Shown here piece after piece: positions 1-11,823 of a stretch of 64,000 nt of DNA. The DNA is from Bidens hawaiensis (lineage: Eukaryota > Streptophyta > Magnoliopsida > Asterales > Asteraceae), in assembly GCA_021521415.1 (NCBI GenBank), contig JAIQDT010000026.1, positions 5,545,001-5,609,000 of the forward strand, given 5' to 3'. The notes beneath the pieces were generated by a model, which saw nothing but the letters and a program-made list of their open reading frames with translations, searched no databases and was not told the DNA's origin. The translations under genes were made by a program, and so were the position numbers. The number at the start of each line of letters is the position of its first letter. The stretch's first letter is position 1.

Positions 1-500
1 CATATTATCAATTAGTTCATTTGATGTCCTTTAGGGTTCATTTGAGAGAACCTATTCAAATCAATTCAAAACACCAATGAAATCATCAATAAAGATGATT
101 ATCTACCTATTGGTGATGTACGAGGTTGAAACAAGAAGATTAATCACTGAATGATTACACAAATCCGGTTTTATGAAATTTTGACAGAGTATCGGGTAGA
201 GAGAGGGATTATCGAGGTGTAGTGATGAATGAATGGCATTCATTAGTTATAACCCTCTATTTATACTACGTACATCCTTGGCACAAACTCTAAGGCACCA
301 AATGGGCTCATTCTTTAAGAACTTAACGAATGTCCATTCATACGCCACTGTGTTTAAAGAATGAGCTTCATTCGCTATGGATATAGAGTATAACATCACA
401 ACGAATGAGATGCATAATGAATGAGACACCATTCGCTAAAATCAACTAGCGAATGGGTTCCATTCGCTGTAAACATATAACGAATGAAGAAGAACAATAG
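1..500 (-). repeat. LTR-like segment of an old minus-strand retroelement
   Basis: Read on the minus strand, this stretch has many CATTCG/CGAATG words (about 300-500), then a TATA-like box (TATAAATA near 256-266), then a CT-rich stretch (near 195-215). That order resembles U3-TATA-R in the copia LTRs elsewhere in the window. No boundary with TG/CA ends and a target duplication could be fixed, because the window starts inside it. The call of LTR is inference from architecture. The short ORFs here are not coding in my view. Confidence 0.5.
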
Positions 501-969
501 CGAATGTATGGAAATTTACCCATATAACCCTGTAAAATCCATAAATTACCCTTCAAAAACAATTTTTTAGGTAAAATTAACTTAAAATCATGGGTAAAAC
601 TTTTGAACAAGATGGTAAAATCCAAGATTTTTTCATGATAAATTCGCATAGCTCAGAGATAAAAAATAAAACAGAAAATAAATCTTTTTGAATTTTTTTA
701 AAAAAATTATAAGCTAAATCACACCTAAAATATATTTATCTTTTTCAAAGATAATAAAATCAAAAATCAAAATACGATAAGCAGTACATATTTTTTGAGA
801 AATATCACAGCATGGTATCATATTGACTAGTAACGTTCTAAACTATACTTCGATTTCGACATTATTATGCACATAATCCAACGATGGCTGCAGATTTAAT
901 TGTGCTCTTTAAACTTTACACAAATCTTTCGTTAGCTTTACGATACGTTTAAGGTTCAATTTAAACACA

Positions 970-1650
970 AACCATATGTGGACCCCACTTATCAGTCATA
1001 CTCTTTATCTTATACAGTGAATTGTCACATGTATTATTTTTCACATTCTTAAAATGATTAGCTGCGACCCATGCAAAAGTAAGAAATAGGAAATAAAGCA
1101 GAACGTTAAAATTTACCCTAAGATCGGTATTACTACACACAGATAAGGTTCCACTTTAACAAAATAAAAAGATAAAAATGTTGACGATGCATAAGGCTTT
1201 AACAATCAATTTGGATAATTCCGTATTATCACGAGGAGAAAGTCCATGGATTTATACGAAACACAAAGAAAATAAAGCAAAATACTTAGGCATTAACCCT
1301 CAGATCGGTATTACTACACGCAGAGAGGATCCAAGACTTAAGCAAAAATAAAGAAAAAATAAAGGTGAAGTTTTTTGCAAAATAAAAAGAAAAATATGCT
1401 GAATTTCTTTGATTGACGAAAGCATATACACACAACAATCTTTAAACTTCTTGAATCTTATAACAGATATTAACTATGCATGAAGATGTTGTACCACTAG
1501 ATTTGGCAAGCATTTAGGTATATATATTTTCAGCACTTTTATGATCTGTCAAGCTTATCATACACATCATATAATTGTTCTTACGATAAATTTTAGTCTA
1601 ATTTGTCTATGTGCTAGATACGTTAAGTCAATGTACCACTTGAGGAGACA
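970..1650. repeat. Dispersed repeat, inverted copy of 55880-56545
   Basis: Read on the plus strand, this segment aligns by eye along most of its length with the minus strand of 55880-56545. Shared landmarks in order are a CCATATGTGGACCCCA word, an ATACAGTGAAT word, a GATCGGTATTACTACAC-like word, AGAGGATCCAA and the terminal TCAATGTAC. A block of about 80 bp around 1085-1165 is loosely repeated at 1270-1345. No coding potential was recognised. The last word also occurs just downstream of pol in both copia copies, so the segment is probably copia 3' internal sequence. The stretch 500-970 shows nothing else I can name. Confidence 0.55.
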
Positions 1651-1887
1651 TGAGATTGATCTTGATTCTTATATTGAAGGATCTGGTCTTATGATATGAT
1701 CGATGATAAACGATCAGGGTTACGGTGTGTGTTTGTGTGTGTATTGAGAGAATAATCCGGCAGAGAAACGAGACAAGAGCTAAACAAATAATCAGAATCG
1801 TTAATTTAGTAGTGGGTTACAGCCTATATATAGATGAAGACTCATTCGCTAAACAGGCTTAGCGAATGAGCCACATTCGCTAGACAT
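1641..1887 (-). repeat. Part of a minus-strand LTR, split by copia-1
   Basis: On the minus strand this reads as two CATTCGCTA hairpin arms, a TATA box (TATATATA near 1830), a CTCTGCCGGA-type R-region word also seen in other LTRs of the window, and finally an AGTGGTA at about 1638 that looks like the first half of a Met-tRNA primer site. After that, the sequence jumps at a shared GTA to a GTACATTGAC word normally found downstream of copia pol, suggesting an internal deletion of gag-pol. The LTR continues at 17063 on the other side of copia-1: joining 1887 to 17063 less one target duplication rebuilds a perfect CATTCGCTAG/CTAGCGAATG hairpin. Confidence 0.6.
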
Positions 1888-2033
1888 TGTAAGTGCATGG
1901 ATTTGGTGTTCGCAGCTGTTCGAATAGGCTAGGGGTAGTTTAGTCTTTACACATAATGTATAAAGGCTCATTCGTTTAAGAATCAACATGTGTATCGTTG
2001 TTATCAAGATCTAGATCTGTACAAGCTCTTTTA
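1888..2033 (+). repeat. Short mosaic 5' LTR of copia-1
   Basis: The first ~90 bp (TGTAAGTGCATGG onwards) match the start of the LTRs at 61528 and 63027. The last ~50 bp (from about 1984, ATGTGTATCGTTG onwards) match the end of copia-1's own 3' LTR and of the copia-2 LTR. The hairpin array and TATA box present in the 3' LTR are missing. It ends at TTTTA directly before the primer site. Confidence 0.75.
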
Positions 2034-2035
2034 AG

Positions 2036-2048
2036 TGGTATCAGAGCC
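2036..2048 (+). other. Primer binding site of copia-1
   Basis: TGGTATCAGAGCC is complementary to the 3' end of plant initiator Met-tRNA and lies two bases after the 5' LTR, the standard priming site for copia reverse transcription. Confidence 0.92.
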
Positions 2049-2329
2049 TAGGGATCTGATCTACGATACAATTTGTTGATATAGGTGATATAAGCGTATT
2101 CAATTGATGCATTTCATGATGAATTGATTGAGTCTTAAGGTAATTGAAAATTTGAGAAACAGAGACTGTTTAAACAAGAATTGAACCTGTTTGTTATGAA
2201 TTTGTGAGTTCGTACTAGGTTAGTGAGGTTCGGATTGATTTAGGCTTAGTTTGATCTAAGTTTTAGGTGTTTTCGGTATGATTCAGACGAGTTTGAAGTT
2301 TGAAATTGAAAGTTTGAACTGTTGAAGAT

Positions 2330-2920
2330 TCATTCGTTAAGATGAAGACTCATTCGTTAGGTTGAAGACTGATTCGTTAAAGGATAAACCGCCTATTCAC
2401 TAAACCCTAGCTGTTCTTTCGTTACAATTTCAATCTCATTCGTTAAACCGTTTATTCTCTATAATCCTATTCGCTAAACCTCTTTCGTTAAGCCACATTC
2501 GTGTCATATTCGCTAAAGTCCATTCATTAAGTCTTGCTCACTAGTCTTGCTCGCTAGTCTTGCTCGCTAGGAGTAAACCATCTTTAACGAATATCTAAGT
2601 CTTGCTTGCTAGTCTTGCTCGGTAGGAATCATTCGTTAAACCATCTGTAACGAATATCTAAGTCTTGCTCGCTAGTCTTGCTCGCGAGGAGTAAACCATC
2701 TTTAACGAATATCTAAGTCTTGCTCGCTAGTCTTGCTCGGTAGGACTCATTCGTTAAAGTAAACCATCTTTAACGAATATCTCATATCTCATTCGTTAAA
2801 ATAATCCACTTTTGACGAATATCTCATTCGTTAAAGTAACTCACCTTTAACGAATAACTCATTCGTTAAAGTAATTCGTTAATCTTATTTCTCATTCGTT
2901 ACTGTGTCCATTCGTGTGAA
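2330..2920 (+). repeat. Leader repeat array of copia-1
   Basis: The untranslated leader is packed with CATTCGTTAA and its complement. Between about 2527 and 2800 there is a tandem repeat with a period near 60-65 bp, built from GTCTTGCTCGCTA words followed by CATTCGTTAAA and TTTAACGAATATCT. Four or so copies are visible. The copia-2 leader (45500-45670) has the words but far fewer tandem copies. Confidence 0.8.
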
Positions 2921-5423
2921 CATTAAACAAATAACTTTGAAACTTTGACAACTTTAATCCTTGAAGTTTAAACAGTTGGTTCATTATGGCTGCACAGAAC
3001 GCGTCTTACTATGCGTTAGTGTCTCAGAACGTGTTACTACAACAAATGCTAACCATGGATAATGAGATCGGAAGTCATAACAAATGTCCCAAGTTGTTAA
3101 AACTGTAGGATTTTGCTCATTGGGAACCGTGGTTCCGTGCTCAATTGGGATCCGTGCATCCTAGTAGTGTCCGGTTTCTCGACGATGTATATTCAGCACC
3201 ATTGATTGGTAATAACAATGCGGGATGGACTCCGAAACCATTTAAAGAATATGAGACTCAAGAGCTTAAGGATTTTGAAAGTGAAACAAAAGCATACTCA
3301 ACACTTACCATGGCTTTACCAGAACACATTTTTCATCAATACAGTACTATCAAAGTATGTGCTTCTTTGTTCACAACGATGAAAACAAGAAGTTTGGGAA
3401 ACACTCTTGAAAGCAAAAAGACTCTTGTAAAATTTCAATTTCGAAATTTTATTTTGATGAAAAATGAAACGGTGGAAGAGATGATTAACCGGTTTAGTCA
3501 TCTGATTGTTGAGATGTCCAGTGTCGATCTTGAGCCAACAGAACAAGATAAGATCGATACACTGAAGAATGCTCTACCTTCTTCTTATTCGACTTTCTTG
3601 TTCGTGTTAAAAGAGAACGGTTTCTTTGAGAACTCTGAACTTACAACTGTGCAATTCATAAACAAGATTGAAGAAAGGGAATTTGATATCAAATGTCAAA
3701 ATATGTTGAAGGAGAATTAAAACCATCAGTCTTCAACCCATAACCCTTTACTTTATGGAGGTGCATTGCCAGCAAATAGTGCTTCAAGTTCAGTGCCAAT
3801 CAATGCGTTCTTTGCTCAATCCCAAAAGGATTCTAATGTAAACAGTCCACTTAATGTATGTTTTATGGCTAGTGGTGCGACTACAAACTCAAATGCTCAT
3901 GCATCAAGCTTGCCTAAGGTAAATCTGCAAGAAGCTGAACAACAGTTTGCTTTTGTGTATGCGTTCATGACTTCTTAAGAACAGCTGGTTGGAAGCAAGA
4001 CCGCTACGAGCGATCTCACAGATGAAGATTATGATCAAATCGACCCGGACGATCTTGAGCTAATGAATTTAAAATGGAACATGGTTATGATCGTTTGTAA
4101 AGTCAAAAGGTTTATACAACGAATAGGAAAAGATCTTCCTATGTTTAACAAAAGGGTCGGGTTTGATAAGCTGAAGGTAAAATGTTATAATTGCGGTGAA
4201 TTTGGCCATTTTGCCAAAGAATGTGACAAGCCGAGGAAAGACTGTCCTGGCTCACGCAATTCTGAACGTTCTTCAGGAAAGAATTCATCTGGTGGGGATA
4301 AGAGTAAATCTACTGTATCTGGTGATCAAGACAAATCTTCTGCTACTCAAGCTTTAGTGGTCAATGAAGTAGTTGACTGGTCTCAACGTTTGTTTGAAAT
4401 CAAGCAAATGTGGCTATCGTTGAACCAGTGGAGAAATTTGAAGATGCCAGCAGTGATAATGTATCGGAGGGAAGTGATTCGTCTGACTCTGAGACTGACA
4501 CTAGTCAAAGTCTGTCGTCTCAAACTGAATCAATTTCTGTGAAAGCTGAATCTTATGCTTGTATGGCTAAGATTGATGAGGTATGTTACAAATCTCAATC
4601 TAATGTATCTGAACCTTCATCAAAAGTGAATGATTGTGTTGAATGTGATGTATTAAAGGCCAAACTTGAAACAGCATTAACTCAGAACAATACACTCACA
4701 AAAGATCACTTTATGATCAATGAATGCTACAAACAGAAGACAAAATTGCTAGAGCAATCAACTCTGAAAATTCAAAAACTGTCTAAAAGCAATCATGATT
4801 TTAAAACTAAAGTTCATTGTAAAATTATTGAAGTTGATCAATATTTGAAGGAGATTCTTCGACTCCGAACCTGTATTTCCAATCTTGAAAACGAAATAAT
4901 GGAATTGAATAATAAGCTTGGAAAATTTAGAGATTCTTCATTTTTTTTTGAATAAAATAATTGAGGTTAATCATTCACATAAGAAAAATGGAAAAGCAGG
5001 TTTGGGTTACGTCGAAATTCCACCTCCTTTTAAACATGATTAAAGTAGCATTCCCGATGTGAAAAATTTTCAAATATGTCTACTGATAAATCTAAAAGTG
5101 TTGATACAACTGGTCCTGCTTGTGAACCAATTCATATCGAAAGTAAAAAGGTTTTCACCAAAAACGAATTGGATGGTTCAATCGAGGAGTTGTCTGAACC
5201 AGATGTGATTGTCAAAAACAAAGATATTCCAATTGACAATCATATTCTGTGTGAACCCGAAGATTTTGAACAAGCTGTGTATGGTTCAAAGACTTCGGGT
5301 GTTTCTTCAAACACAAACAAAGGTTCCTAAGGTAAATCCTAAAGTAATTCCTAAGAAAAAATCTAATGTATTTCAATCAGACAAGCCTTCGGTGTCTGAT
5401 GAGGAGTTGATGCGATTCGTTAA

Positions 5424-5989
5424 TGTAAGTCCCCCCGGGGGCGTCGCCGATCGATACGAAATCCGCACGAGGTCTAGGAGTGCGGAATCCCCCTAGACTC
5501 GTTAATGGTGTACAAGACGAAGAACACAAACACGTACACGAACAAATACAAGAACAAATACAAGAACGGGATAAACAAATCTGCAGATTCTTTATAATAA
5601 TAATTAAACAAACACGTTACATACCGTAACATAAACAGAAACACGTCCGACCCGAGGTGAGCTCTACCTCGGGTCGTCTCTCATGACACTTCCTCTCTTT
5701 TACTCTCTAGACAAATGAACTATAACACAATACTCTGATTTTCTGGATTCTTAACCCTAAACACGACACACATATATATATATAAACTTCACGGGCTTGG
5801 GCCTGTAGGCGAAGTTGTTACAACTTCGCCTATGGCGAAGTTGATATAACTTCGCCTATGGCAGAAGTTGTGCTAACTTCGCCTATGGCGAAGTTGTTAT
5901 AACTTCGCCTATGGCGAAGTTGTTCTAACTTCGCCTGTGGCGTTCCGCTGGTCAGAATTGCATAGCGACGGTCACAAAATGCACCAACA
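5424..5989 (-). repeat. 3' LTR (minus strand) of nested element
   Basis: Begins TGTAAGTCC and ends GCACCAACA on the plus strand. About 5806-5935 holds an array of AACTTCGCC/GGCGAAGTT palindromes just upstream (minus sense) of a TATATATATATA box near 5772-5783. The word pair CAACTTCGCC-GGCGAAGTTG can fold as a 10 bp stem. Confidence 0.92.
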
Positions 5990-6879
5990 GACTCCCCTTT
6001 GACCGTTGCTCTCAATTCTAACAAACACGAAAGATCATCTGTTACAAAACATGCACCAACAGAGTCCCTCTTAACTGATGATCTTCTGTTTGCTCATCAA
6101 CCAGCCGTGTCTGAAACTGTCCTGTAGCTTCACAAATCTACCAATCACCCAGCGTCTTCCATATCAGATCTCCCCTTCAGTGTAAGCTTCTCCGACTATA
6201 ATGATTGAGGTCTTTGAAATGCATGCATCCTCGTGCCAATAGATCATCTCAACCAATCACGTGAGTCCATCTGACTTCACCAACACGTGAAGTTGGGCGT
6301 CCTCCACAACTTCACCAACTCGTCGGCATACGATAAGGTTTAATCTTCAACTACTCAACATCAAGTGATCAATTTCATCACAAAACCACCTTGACAGAAT
6401 CTAACACATGACCATTAATTAATCCGAAGCATCTTCAATCACCAGGGATAACGATCAAGAACATAAACACTTTAGTTCCCGATTAAATCCAACTTGTTCC
6501 AGAATTTTCACTCTAATAAATAAGCATCACGTTTCAGGATCCAATTCTCGAACGCCTTGAAAATAACATAAATAATATGCTCTGACCGCAATCCAGTAAT
6601 GACAAAAACCTTCAGTTCAATTTGACTTTCTTCAGTTGGTCAACCTCGAACAACAACAATTTCATTGCCCACAAACAGCCAAATATGTGTCAATATCCAG
6701 TTTCAATCAATATCCCATTCACAACCTCAACTCCATATCCTGAGTTGACACGTATTTGTTCACACGTAAGACCCAGAGATAACAAGTTTCACTCGTTGAC
6801 GGAACAACATCTCTGGTCTCACAATAATCGTGTACACCTGGCCATACAGACGAAAACTCCAAAATACTCATTTTTTTTT

Positions 6880-7060
6880 TTTTTAACTTCGACGAGAAGT
6901 CAACTTCGCCTAAAGTCAACTTCGCCTGTTCATAACTTCGCCTGGCTATAACTTCGCCTGTCCATAACTTCGCCAGACCTTATATCTTCGCTGAAACCCT
7001 ACGAACAGTGACGGCAACTTCGCCTGATGAACAATAACTTCGCCTGCGGCGCTGTTCGGC
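6880..7060 (-). repeat. AACTTCGCC array in the nested element's leader
   Basis: Between the primer site and a run of T there are about eight AACTTCGCC words at spacings of 14-25 bp. This mirrors how copia-1 and copia-2 carry CATTCGTTAA words in their leaders. The rest of the internal region (5990-6880) has no recognisable gene. It does contain an imperfect second copy of the LTR-end/purine-tract junction near 6035-6075. Confidence 0.75.
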
Positions 7061-7142
7061 CAGAAACGCACAGAAACGTGCCAGAAACACCAAAACGCAG
7101 ATCTCGAACCATAGCATAAGAGCCTAAGGCTCTGATACCACT

Positions 7143-7708
7143 TGTAAGTCCCCCCGGGGGCGTCGCTGATCGATACGAGATCCGCACGAGGTCTAGGAGT
7201 GCGGAATCCTCCTAGACTCGTTAATGGTGTACAAGACGAAGAACACAAACACGTACATGAACAAATACAAGAACAAATACAAGAACGGGATAAACAAATC
7301 TGTAGATTCTTTATAATAATAATTAAACAAACACGTTACATACCGTAACATAAACAGAAACACGTCCGACCCGAGGTGAGCTCTACCTCGGGTCGTCTCT
7401 CACGACACTTCCTCTCTTTTACTCTCTAGACAAATGAACTATAACACAATACTCTGATTTTCTGGATTCTTAACCCTAAACACGACACACATATATATAT
7501 ATAAACTTCACGGGCTTGGGCCTGTAGGCGAAGTTGTTACAACTTCGCCTATGGCGAAGTTGATATAACTTCGCCTATGGTAGAAGTTGTGCTAATTTCG
7601 CCTATGGCGAAGTTGTTATAACTTCGCCTATGGCGAAGTTGTTCTAACTTCGCCTGTGGCGTTCCGCTGGTCAGAATTGCATAGCGACGGTCACAAAATG
7701 CACCAACA
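7143..7708 (-). repeat. 5' LTR (minus strand) of nested element
   Basis: Same length as the left LTR and nearly identical. The AACTTCGCC palindrome array lies at about 7525-7655 and the TATATATATATA box at about 7491-7502. It is followed on the right by the GTTAA duplication. Confidence 0.92.
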
Positions 7709-8511
7709 GTTAATCCTCAACTGAAATCATCAAATGAAAAAGTATTTAAATTAAAGGGTTTGTCTAAAGTGTTTTCTGACAAAGAAGTTCCTTTGAATCT
7801 TCTTAAACCTGAAATGATTGAAAGTGTATTTCAGGATGACACTTTACAAATGACTGAACTTGAACAAAAATTTTATCAATAAAAAATTGTTAATGTTCAA
7901 GAAAAACCAAAAACTAATGTTTTTAAACCTATCACGTTCATAAAATCGTCAGGTTTGGAAAATTCTTCGAATTTAACCAATCTTGAATTCTATAAGAAAA
8001 GAAAGGGTTTAAAACACAAAACACCGAAGAAAGTTACATTTGAGAAACCCAAAGATGATATTCATAAATCTTTGCTATCAAATACTACATGTACTTTGCC
8101 ACGAAACACTTTGGACTCTCGATTATGTTTCAAATGTGGTGAACCGAGTCATGTTTCCAAAAAGTGCAAAGCAAAGATTGATGATATCAAAGACTCATCA
8201 ACTCGAAAGATTTGTTCATTATCAAACCTAAAAGAAAACCAAGTTGATGAGTGTGTTATAATGTATTCGAATATTAATCCGAAGAAGGTTATTCGGATTG
8301 ATTCGGATAATAAAGCAACCAAATGTGTTGACCGTGTTCAACCAATTTATTCAAATCTTGATTCGGGAATACGTGATGGATACTTAAAGAAGAAAACTAA
8401 GAAAACCATCACATATTCTCAAGTCTCGAATGTTGGAGTTAATTTAAATGTTTCTCCTAAATATCAAAGGGAGAGCCCAAGACTGAGGCTTGGGCTGCCT
8501 CTTTGAACTAA

Positions 8512-11500
8512 TCATTTTACTTGTTTGTGCAGGGTACATCTCGGTCCGTGTCTAATCACAAATGGATATTGGATAGTGGATGTTCTCGGCATATCACCGG
8601 CAACCTGGACCTTCTGAATAACATGAAAGATATTCAAGGGGGTTATGTTGCGTTTTCTGGTAACCAAGGAGGAATGATTACGAAAGAGGGAGAAGTTTCA
8701 AACGGAAAAGTAACATTTGAAAAGGTTAATTATTGTGAAAAGGTGGATCATAATCTGTAGAGCGTGTCACAGATTTGCGATAAGAAATTTACCACCATAT
8801 TCACCGACAAGGAATGTGTTATTCTTCAACCGGGATACACAATTCCTGAAGACATGGTTGTCATGCGATCACCTCGATCAAATGATATTTATGTACTTGA
8901 CATGAGTTATGATGTACAAGTTTCGCCCTCAGCTACTTGCTTTGTATCCAAAGCGACTGAGAAAGATTCTATTCTTTGGCATAGACGCATGGGACACATC
9001 CACTTACGAAAGTTGAACTTTCTAATGTCAAATGATTTAGTGGATGGTGTGTCACTCAAGAATTTCAAGTTCAATGATCACTGCGTCGCGTGCAATAAGG
9101 GGAAACAAAAGAAGAAATCACATCCAAGCAAGTCACTAAACACTATTGTTACTCCTCTGGAACGACTTCATATGGATCTCTTTGGTCCAGTGAATCGTGC
9201 TAGCATTGCTGGAGATTTTTACTGTTTAGTAGTAACGGATGATTTCTCACGCTACTCATGGGTGTTATTTATGGGATCGAAGGATTAGACTCCTGTCTTA
9301 ATTCAGAATCTTATCACGAAGATCGAATCACTTTACAAACTAAAAGTGAGACGAATTCGTAGTGACAATGGAACTGAATTTAGAAATAATGTATAGGATT
9401 TCTTCTGCATTCAGAAAGGAATTCATCGGGAATTCAGTGCACCTTATGTTCCTCAACAGAACGGTGTATCTGAAAGAAAAAATCGTACGTTGATTGAAGA
9501 TGCACGTACAATGCTTGCTGATTCAAAGCTACCTGTTCAATTCTGGAACGAAGCTGTGAATACGGCATGCTATACACTGAATCGCGTATTAACGGTAAAG
9601 AAGCTCAAGAAGACAAGTTACGAGCTTCTGAATAATCGTAAGCAGAACTTAAAATATTTGGAACCATTCGGGTGTCCATGTACTATTTTAAAGAAAGATT
9701 TTGGAAAGTTCGATGAGAAAGCTTTTGAGGGTTATTTCTTGGGATACAACTCTCTGAAGAAGTGGATTTTCAATATTTCTTCGGGTTGTGTGGAAGAATG
9801 GTATCACGTTGATTGTCAAAGTTATACGACTCCACCAACTGGTACTGGTCCCGATTGGATGTTTGATTATGATCGCTTATTTAATTCGTTTACGTTAACA
9901 GTCGATGAAGTACCTGAAGACCTCATTAGATCTTATTTGGAAGATCAGTGTATTCTGAATCCAAGGTTTTCTTCGGTTGATGTAAATGACTCTCCTAATG
10001 TATCAGAAACGATGAATGATGTTTCTGAATCTTCCGATGATGCTGATTATGTGGATTCATCATCTATAATGGTAGATGAAGCTCAAGAGACTACCGAGCC
10101 AATTCTAATCAGTGATGAGTCAACAACTGTCTCTTTAGACATAGTGGACGAGAATATCACCAATTTGGGTGATAATGTATCTGTTCCTACAAATCCTTCT
10201 TTAAGGATTCATTCATAGGATCCACAGGATCAGATAATTGGTGATGTGAACGACGGGGTTCGTACAAGGCACCAATTGGCTAATGTATGTGATGATCAAG
10301 CTGATTATAATGTATCTCCTACTGAGGATTCGATAGGTGGTGATTATGCGGATTTGCACTCTTCGGGTATTCTCAGTGTCGCACAATACACCTGCTTCCT
10401 ATCACAGATAGAACCGACTAGTGTTGCAATGGCACTCAAGGAACCATCTTGGGTTGAAGCTATGCAGGAGGAGCTGCAACAGTTTATAAGACTGGGTGTA
10501 TGGGACTTAATCGATAAACCCGATCGTGTAAAAAAGGCGATTCCAACTAAATGGGTCTTTAAGTGCAAAAAGGACGACTGCGGGGTAATCATGAGAAAAA
10601 AAGCACGATTGGTCGTACTTTGATACAATCAACAAGAAGGCATAGATTACACTGAAGTAAATGCTTCGGTAGCACGACTGGAGGCTATACGAATTTTTCT
10701 TGCCTATGCAGCCTACAAAAATTTTAAGGTTTATCAAATGGACGTGAAATCGGCATTCTTGAATGGACCTATTCATGAGGAAGTGTACGTGAAGCAGCCT
10801 CCTGGTTTCGAGGATCCAGACTTTCCCGAGCGTATTTATCGGTTAAACAAGGCTCTTTATGGTTTACATCATGCCCCGAGAGCCTGGTACAGCACGTTGG
10901 CTAACCATCTAATTGAAAGTGGGTTCAAGAGAGGAACTGTGGATTGTACATTATTCTATAAGAACGTGGGTGACGATCTGCTCCTCGTCGAAATCTACGT
11001 GGATGATAATATTTTCGGTTCGACAAATGATAGCTTATGTAAAGAATTTGAGAAGACGATGCAGACAAAATTTGAGATGAGTTCGATGGGAGAGAAAAGT
11101 TTCTTTTTGGGTTTGCAAGTTCACCAGTCTGACACCGGGATCTTTATCCATCAGACGAAATATGTGAACGATCTTTGACTGCATGTTGACCTGATATCAT
11201 GTTTGCTGTTTGTTTGTGTGCTAGGTACCAATCGAGTCCCCGAGTGACTCACCTGGTGGCAATAAAGCGCATCTTACATTATCTGAGGGGAAATCCTGAC
11301 ATCGGGTTATGGTATCTCAAGGACGATATGTTCGATCTCACCGCCTTTACTGATTCGGACTATGGAGGATGCAAGATCAACTTCAAATCTACAACAGCGG
11401 GATGTCAATTCTTAGGAAACCGGCTTGTTTCATGGCAGTGTAAGAAGCAGACAACGGTCTCAACTTCAACAGCCGAAGCGGAGTATGTGGCGGCCTCGAG

Positions 11501-11823
11501 TTTCTGCTCACAGGTTCTCTAGATCCAGCAACACTTGCGGGATTACGGTTTGAAGTTTCTTACTACTCCAATTTATATTGATAATTCTGCTGCAATTTCA
11601 ATCACCAAAAATCTTGTTCACCATTCGAAAACCAAACATATTGAAATTTGTTATCACTTTATACGTGATTGTTTTGAAAAGAAATTAATATCCGTTGATA
11701 AAATTCATACGGATTTTCAAAAGGCTGACCTTTATACTAAGGCATTTGAAAAAAACACATTTTCAATATCTGCTAGGTATAAATGGTTTAAAATCTTTAA
11801 AGGATATTCAAAAGCTTGGTTAA
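8512..11823 (+). pseudogene. Broken copia pol (protease-integrase-RT-RNase H), copia-1
   Basis: Pol copies the RNA and inserts the cDNA. In order: protease with DSG at 8572-8580 (WILDSGCSRHITG); GAG-pre-integrase zinc motif around 8980-9110 (HRRMGH...CVAC); integrase core with MDLFGP (about 9172), RSDNGTEF (about 9358) and QQNGVSERKNRT (about 9456); reverse transcriptase with DVKSAFLNG (10739 on) and the catalytic YVDD at 10996-11007; RNase H with TDSDYGGC and STAEAEYVAAS (to about 11510); C-terminal HIEICYHFIRD. Stops occur at 8758, 9286, 9394, 10216, 10621 and 11520. A deletion of about 190 bp sits between RT and RNase H near 11178. The copia order places integrase before RT. Not functional. 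Confidence 0.93.

Larger units (their letters stand above)
5424..7708 (-). mobile_element. Non-autonomous LTR element nested in copia-1 gag
   Basis: Two direct repeats of 566 bp (5424-5989 and 7143-7708) flank about 1.15 kb without any gag or pol reading frame. Orientation is minus: the primer site complement GGCTCTGATACCA lies at 7128-7140 next to the right repeat, and a purine tract (minus-strand AAAGGGGAGTC) adjoins the left repeat. The host duplication is GTTAA (5419-5423 and 7709-7713). Copia-2 has the uninterrupted site (around 47648), which proves insertion. The LTRs differ at roughly eight positions by eye, so the insertion is fairly young. LTR length is too long for a classical TRIM; it is best called a small LARD/TRIM-like element that must be mobilised in trans. 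Confidence 0.93.
2986..8511 (+). pseudogene. Broken copia gag (copia-1), split by an inserted element
   Basis: Gag is the structural protein that packages element RNA. The start is ATG 2986, matching the open start of copia-2 at 45737. The reading shows an N-terminal gag region (to about 3720), a CCHC knuckle encoded at 4183-4224 (CYNCGEFGHFAKEC), a Leu/Lys-rich coiled-coil-like stretch (about 4640-4940), then after the inserted element a second knuckle at 8126-8167 (CFKCGEPSHVSKKC). Breaks relative to copia-2 include TAG near 3104, TAA at 3718 and 3976, a base loss near 8466, and the 2.3 kb insertion at 5424-7708. The region ends at TAA 8509-8511, which is also present in copia-2 and so is a family feature, not decay. 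Confidence 0.85.

Noticed and set aside
2330..2920. Repeated short units with spacers resembling a CRISPR array
   Set aside because: Units vary in length and sequence, spacers are not unique, and the context is a plant retrotransposon leader.
6622..6951. Open frame inside the nested element
   Set aside because: No motif, low complexity end (run of T), and on the opposite strand to the element; not supported as a gene.
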